A DNA stretch of 64,000 bases from Brevibacterium sp. p3-SID960 (GTDB lineage: Bacteria; Actinomycetota; Actinomycetes; Actinomycetales; Brevibacteriaceae): NCBI RefSeq assembly GCF_025144725.1, contig NZ_JALXKS010000001.1, positions 62,001 to 126,000 on the forward strand, written 5' to 3'. Every line of letters begins with the position of its first letter. Position 1 is the stretch's first letter. Of this stretch, positions 61,469 through 64,000 are shown piece by piece. The notes under the pieces are model-generated. The model ran no database searches, had not been told where the DNA came from, and saw nothing but the letters and a program-made list of their open reading frames with translations. The translations under genes and the position numbers were made by a program.

Positions 61469-61633
61469 TTGGGCCCTGCCCACCCGCATGTGCAGCGCCC
61501 GGCGCTGCTGGCGCGAGCGTGAAGAACGGGTGCGCGATATCTGGTCAGGACTCGGCGGGTGCTGAGATGTCACCGACAGGGCCGTCACCGACCGTGGCGG
61601 CGCCGACTGAGGTGCCGCCGGCCGACTGAGGTG
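61469..61633. other. Short repeat-rich gap
   Basis: Two copies of GCCGACTGAGGTG near 61604 and 61620. No gene is seen. Confidence 0.4.
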
Positions 61634-62227
61634 TCACCGTTTGTCGCGGGGCGCCCGGCCCATGAGGTAGAACTCCGGGTTCGGGGTCATCCCGGTGACA
61701 GTCGCCATCCGGTTCGACAGTCCGAAGAACCCGGTGATGGCGGTGATGTCCCAGGCATCTTCGTCGTCGAACCCGTGGACGGCCAGCGTCGCGAAGTCGT
61801 CATCGCAGATGAGCCACGGGGTCTGCTGGACCTTCATTGCGAAGTCGAGCATCGCCGTCTGCCGCGCGGGCAGATCGGCGTGCCGGTAGTTCAGCGCGAC
61901 CTTATCGGCGATGTAGGGGTCCTTCTCGAAGATCCGCAGCACCGCCCCGTGGGCGACCACACAGTACAGGCAGCTGTTGGCCGCCGAGGTGACAGTGATG
62001 ATCATCTCCCGGTCGGCCTTGGTGAGGTTGCCTGTGTCCTTCTCCATGAGCGCGTCGTAGTAGGCGAAGAAGGCGCGGAACTCCGCGGGCCGGCGCGCGA
62101 GGTGTATGAAGACGTTGGGCACGAAGCCGGTCTGCTGACCGACCTCTTCGATGCGGGTGCGGATATCGGCGGGTAGGTCGGTGAGCTCAGCGGCGGGATA
62201 GCGATCTGTGGTGTGCGTCATACTCAT
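61634..62227 (-). CDS. Peroxidase-related AhpD-like protein
   Basis: A 197-residue helical protein of the carboxymuconolactone decarboxylase/AhpD superfamily. The redox motif C-x2-C with His (SCLYCVVAHG) is near 85-92, and PDFYLMGR-type tail NPEFYLMGRAP is typical of the peroxidase-related subgroup. It may reduce peroxides through AhpD-like chemistry. ATG 62227 or 62221. It is separated by 98 nt from the next upstream gene. Confidence 0.85.
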   Translation of the reverse strand: MSMTHTTDRYPAAELTDLPADIRTRIEEVGQQTGFVPNVFIHLARRPAEFRAFFAYYDALMEKDTGNLTKADREMIITVTSAANSCLYCVVAHGAVLRIFEKDPYIADKVALNYRHADLPARQTAMLDFAMKVQQTPWLICDDDFATLAVHGFDDEDAWDITAITGFFGLSNRMATVTGMTPNPEFYLMGRAPRDKR

Positions 62228-62325
62228 ACGATAGGCGCTCCGGCAGCTTCCGGCCCGTCGTCTCAGCGCCTCAGCAGCAGAGAGTCTCAGCGCCTTGGCG
62301 CCTGCGGCCGAAGAGTCTGAGAGTC

Positions 62326-63174
62326 TCAGCGTGGGATGTTGCCGTGACTGACCCGCCAGCGCTGCACCAGCACGAGCACGAGGCACATGACCGTCAGGCT
62401 CACGAGGGCGGCGAGGAACCACAGCACCAGCCGCAGCAGTGTCGGCGGGCCGCCGAAGACGAAGATCGCCGCGAACCCGCTGGCGATGCCGGCGATGATC
62501 CACACCGGTAGACCGATCCCGGCGCTCACCCAGCGCGGAAACGCACCAGCCGCCAGCGGAATGGCCGCGGCGATCGCGACGGCGGTCGCCGTGAGCAGGA
62601 AGAGGAAGATGATGAGCGCAGCCGCGAGGGTGGAGAAGAGCTCGTCGAGCACGCTGCCGGGCACGGCTTCGGAGCCGATGATCGGCTTCCAGGCGACCGC
62701 GGCGATGAGTCCCATGAGCGCAACGAGGACGGAGCTGACGGTGAACATCGAGACGAGCCCGTCGAAGCGCACTCCGCGATCGACGCGCTTCTCTCCGATG
62801 AAGGCCAACGGCACCACCATGCCGAGCAGTCCCAGCCACATCGCCGCGAAGACTTCCGTGCTGTCAACGGTTGTGCCGTTGTTGTGGCGCACGAGTCTGA
62901 AGTGCACACCGATGACGAACACAGTGCCGATGACGAGCCACACGATCGCCATCCCCACGCAGCGGCCGACGTCGGAGGTCCAGCGCGGCTGACGCCGGTC
63001 GGCAGGGCCTGGGCCGGGGGTCTTGTCCGGGCCGGGAGTCTTGTCGGGGCGCGGGTACGGGACTCGCGGCTCGGAGGCCCGGAACGGAGGCGGTGGCTGC
63101 GACTGCGGCGGCCAGGGCGGCCGCCCTGGCCCGGGCAGCGGCGGAGGTTCCGGCTGGTGCGGCGGATAGCTCAT
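62326..63174 (-). CDS. Proline-rich membrane protein, unknown function
   Basis: A 282-residue protein with a Pro-rich cytoplasmic N-terminus (about 1-60, many PPxP units) and five to six hydrophobic segments after 75. It begins MSYPPHQPEPPP at the ATG ending at 63174. The ATG follows right after the SDR stop. The family is not recognised. Confidence 0.65.
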   Translation of the reverse strand: MSYPPHQPEPPPLPGPGRPPWPPQSQPPPPFRASEPRVPYPRPDKTPGPDKTPGPGPADRRQPRWTSDVGRCVGMAIVWLVIGTVFVIGVHFRLVRHNNGTTVDSTEVFAAMWLGLLGMVVPLAFIGEKRVDRGVRFDGLVSMFTVSSVLVALMGLIAAVAWKPIIGSEAVPGSVLDELFSTLAAALIIFLFLLTATAVAIAAAIPLAAGAFPRWVSAGIGLPVWIIAGIASGFAAIFVFGGPPTLLRLVLWFLAALVSLTVMCLVLVLVQRWRVSHGNIPR

Positions 63175-63175
63175 C

Positions 63176-64000
63176 TCAGACCTGCCGATCTGCTGTTGCG
63201 ACATCGGGTTGTGCCTGCTGGCTGCGCCCGGTGAAGGCATCCATCGTGTTGTTGACGCCCAGGGCGTTCATGATCTGGTCGAACCAGGCGGCCGGCAGCA
63301 TCCGCACGAGCGGCAGGGTGCGCACTAACCGGGGCATGATGAGCTGGACGCGCCCGGACTCGATCGCGTCGAGGATCCGGCCAGCGGCATAGTCTGGGCT
63401 GAGGATCGGCAGCAGGCGGGGGAACTTCGTCTTCACGCCGGCGAACATGCCGGTGTCGATGTAGTACGGGCACACGACGAAGGAATCGACACCGGTGTTG
63501 TCCTTGGCCAGTTCGACGCGCAGCGATTCGGCGAATCCGACAGCGGCGAACTTGCTGGCCGAGTAGTCGGTCTGCTTCGCCATCCCGACCAGGCCCGCCG
63601 CACTCGAGATCGTCACCACCAGCCCGGACCGGCGGTCGATCATGCCCGGCAGGAACGCTCGGGCCACCCAGTACAGGGCGAGGGTGTTGACGGCGAAGGT
63701 CCGCTCGATCTCCTCATCGGCAGCGTCGAGCAGCCGCTTGCCGGTGACGACTCCGGCGTTGTTGACGAGCACATCGACCGGGCCGGTCTCCTCCGCTGCG
63801 GAGGCGACTGCCTCCCGGTCGGTGACGTCGACGGCGAAGGAGGTCGCCGCACCGCCTCGGGACCGGATCGAGGCGCAGGCTGCCGCACCCGAGGTGGGCG
63901 AGAGATCCCAGATCACCACCCGGGCGCCGCGGGCGGCGGCACCCTCGGCGAGCAGCCGGCCGATGCCGCTGCCGCCGCCGGTGATGAGAACGGTGCGTCC
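63176..64000 (-). CDS. Short-chain dehydrogenase/reductase, 5' end beyond window
   Basis: About 275 residues visible. The nucleotide motif TGGGSGIG lies at the right edge, followed by the NNAG motif and catalytic Ser (SSAAG) and YSASK. It would use NAD(P)H to reduce a ketone or alcohol; the C-terminal extension (MPRLVRTLPLVRMLPAAWFDQI) suggests a membrane-associated subgroup. The start is outside the window. Confidence 0.92.
   Translation of the reverse strand, partial: GRTVLITGGGSGIGRLLAEGAAARGARVVIWDLSPTSGAAACASIRSRGGAATSFAVDVTDREAVASAAEETGPVDVLVNNAGVVTGKRLLDAADEEIERTFAVNTLALYWVARAFLPGMIDRRSGLVVTISSAAGLVGMAKQTDYSASKFAAVGFAESLRVELAKDNTGVDSFVVCPYYIDTGMFAGVKTKFPRLLPILSPDYAAGRILDAIESGRVQLIMPRLVRTLPLVRMLPAAWFDQIMNALGVNNTMDAFTGRSQQAQPDVATADRQV

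Noticed and set aside
61365-61565. Small plus-strand frame after the four-helix protein
   Set aside because: Starts inside the repeat tail, low-complexity Arg/Gly content and no homology signal.
63176-63240. Upstream start for the proline-rich membrane protein
   Set aside because: Starting at 63240 would overlap the SDR gene by 65 nt; the ATG at 63174 just after its stop is simpler.

Overview
The window is a 64 kb piece of a high-GC actinobacterial chromosome. Gene content and order match the conserved block that in Mycobacterium tuberculosis runs from holB/topA to recR/dnaX (Rv3644c to Rv3721c): holB, tmk, topA, a MrfA-type helicase, a Tad pilus cluster, acs, nth, crp, ponA2, asd, lysC, recR, dnaX. 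Codon use, GTG starts, the DUF222/13E12 HNH protein, a BetP-like carrier and a thymidylate kinase fused to a membrane domain fit Micrococcales; Brevibacterium or a close relative is a reasonable guess, but no rRNA gene is present to prove it.

Layout. 1-3.2 kb: partial universal stress protein, a YeeE-TusA sulfur uptake pair preceded by a cysteine-rich leader peptide, a lone XRE antitoxin-like gene and tRNA-Thr(CGU). 3.3-14 kb: M20 peptidase, holB, membrane-tmk fusion, lipoate ligase-like gene, topA and a release-factor-type methyltransferase. 14-21.5 kb: helicase and the seven-gene Tad/Flp operon. 21.8-29.8 kb: a large unknown membrane protein with YGSQ repeats, acs, a holin-family membrane protein, a CoA-type Nudix, nth and crp. 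29.9-34.4 kb: MBL-fold hydrolase, 13E12 HNH protein, a Nudix-like protein with a broken Nudix box, RidA and a 51-residue DUF4177 protein. 34.5-43.5 kb: class A penicillin-binding protein, metallophosphoesterase, a zinc-type ABC transporter, asd and lysC (with an internal start for a beta subunit). 43.7-51.6 kb: HTH/DUF2975 pair under a triple operator, recR, dnaX, a small membrane protein, a TIGR03085 protein, a sirtuin and a flavodoxin-like protein. 51.6-64 kb: a remnant of an ABC permease, a BCCT betaine carrier, DJ-1/PfpI protein, PepSY lipoprotein, SRPBCC, cupin, GNAT, a surface VWA protein, a polysaccharide deacetylase, membrane proteins, an AhpD-like protein and a partial SDR.

How the genes work together. 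Replication and repair genes (holB, dnaX, recR, topA, nth, helicase) are interspersed with cell-surface genes (Tad pilus, PBP, deacetylase, VWA). CRP-like sites sit in front of both crp and acs, suggesting local carbon control. The YeeE-TusA pair looks like a thiosulfate import route that may be attenuated by cysteine supply through the leader peptide.

Unusual signals. A short GC-rich motif beginning CCCGAGG recurs in many intergenic gaps and in linker regions of proteins, often amplified into 15-32 nt tandem repeats, up to six copies inside dnaX. Other points of interest are three TATCGA-N3-TCGATA operators before the DUF2975/HTH pair, four Thr-Thr-Val motifs in the tail of the thymidylate kinase, and the YGSQ-repeat membrane protein. 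I found no CRISPR array, prophage, insertion sequence with ends, or complete toxin-antitoxin pair.
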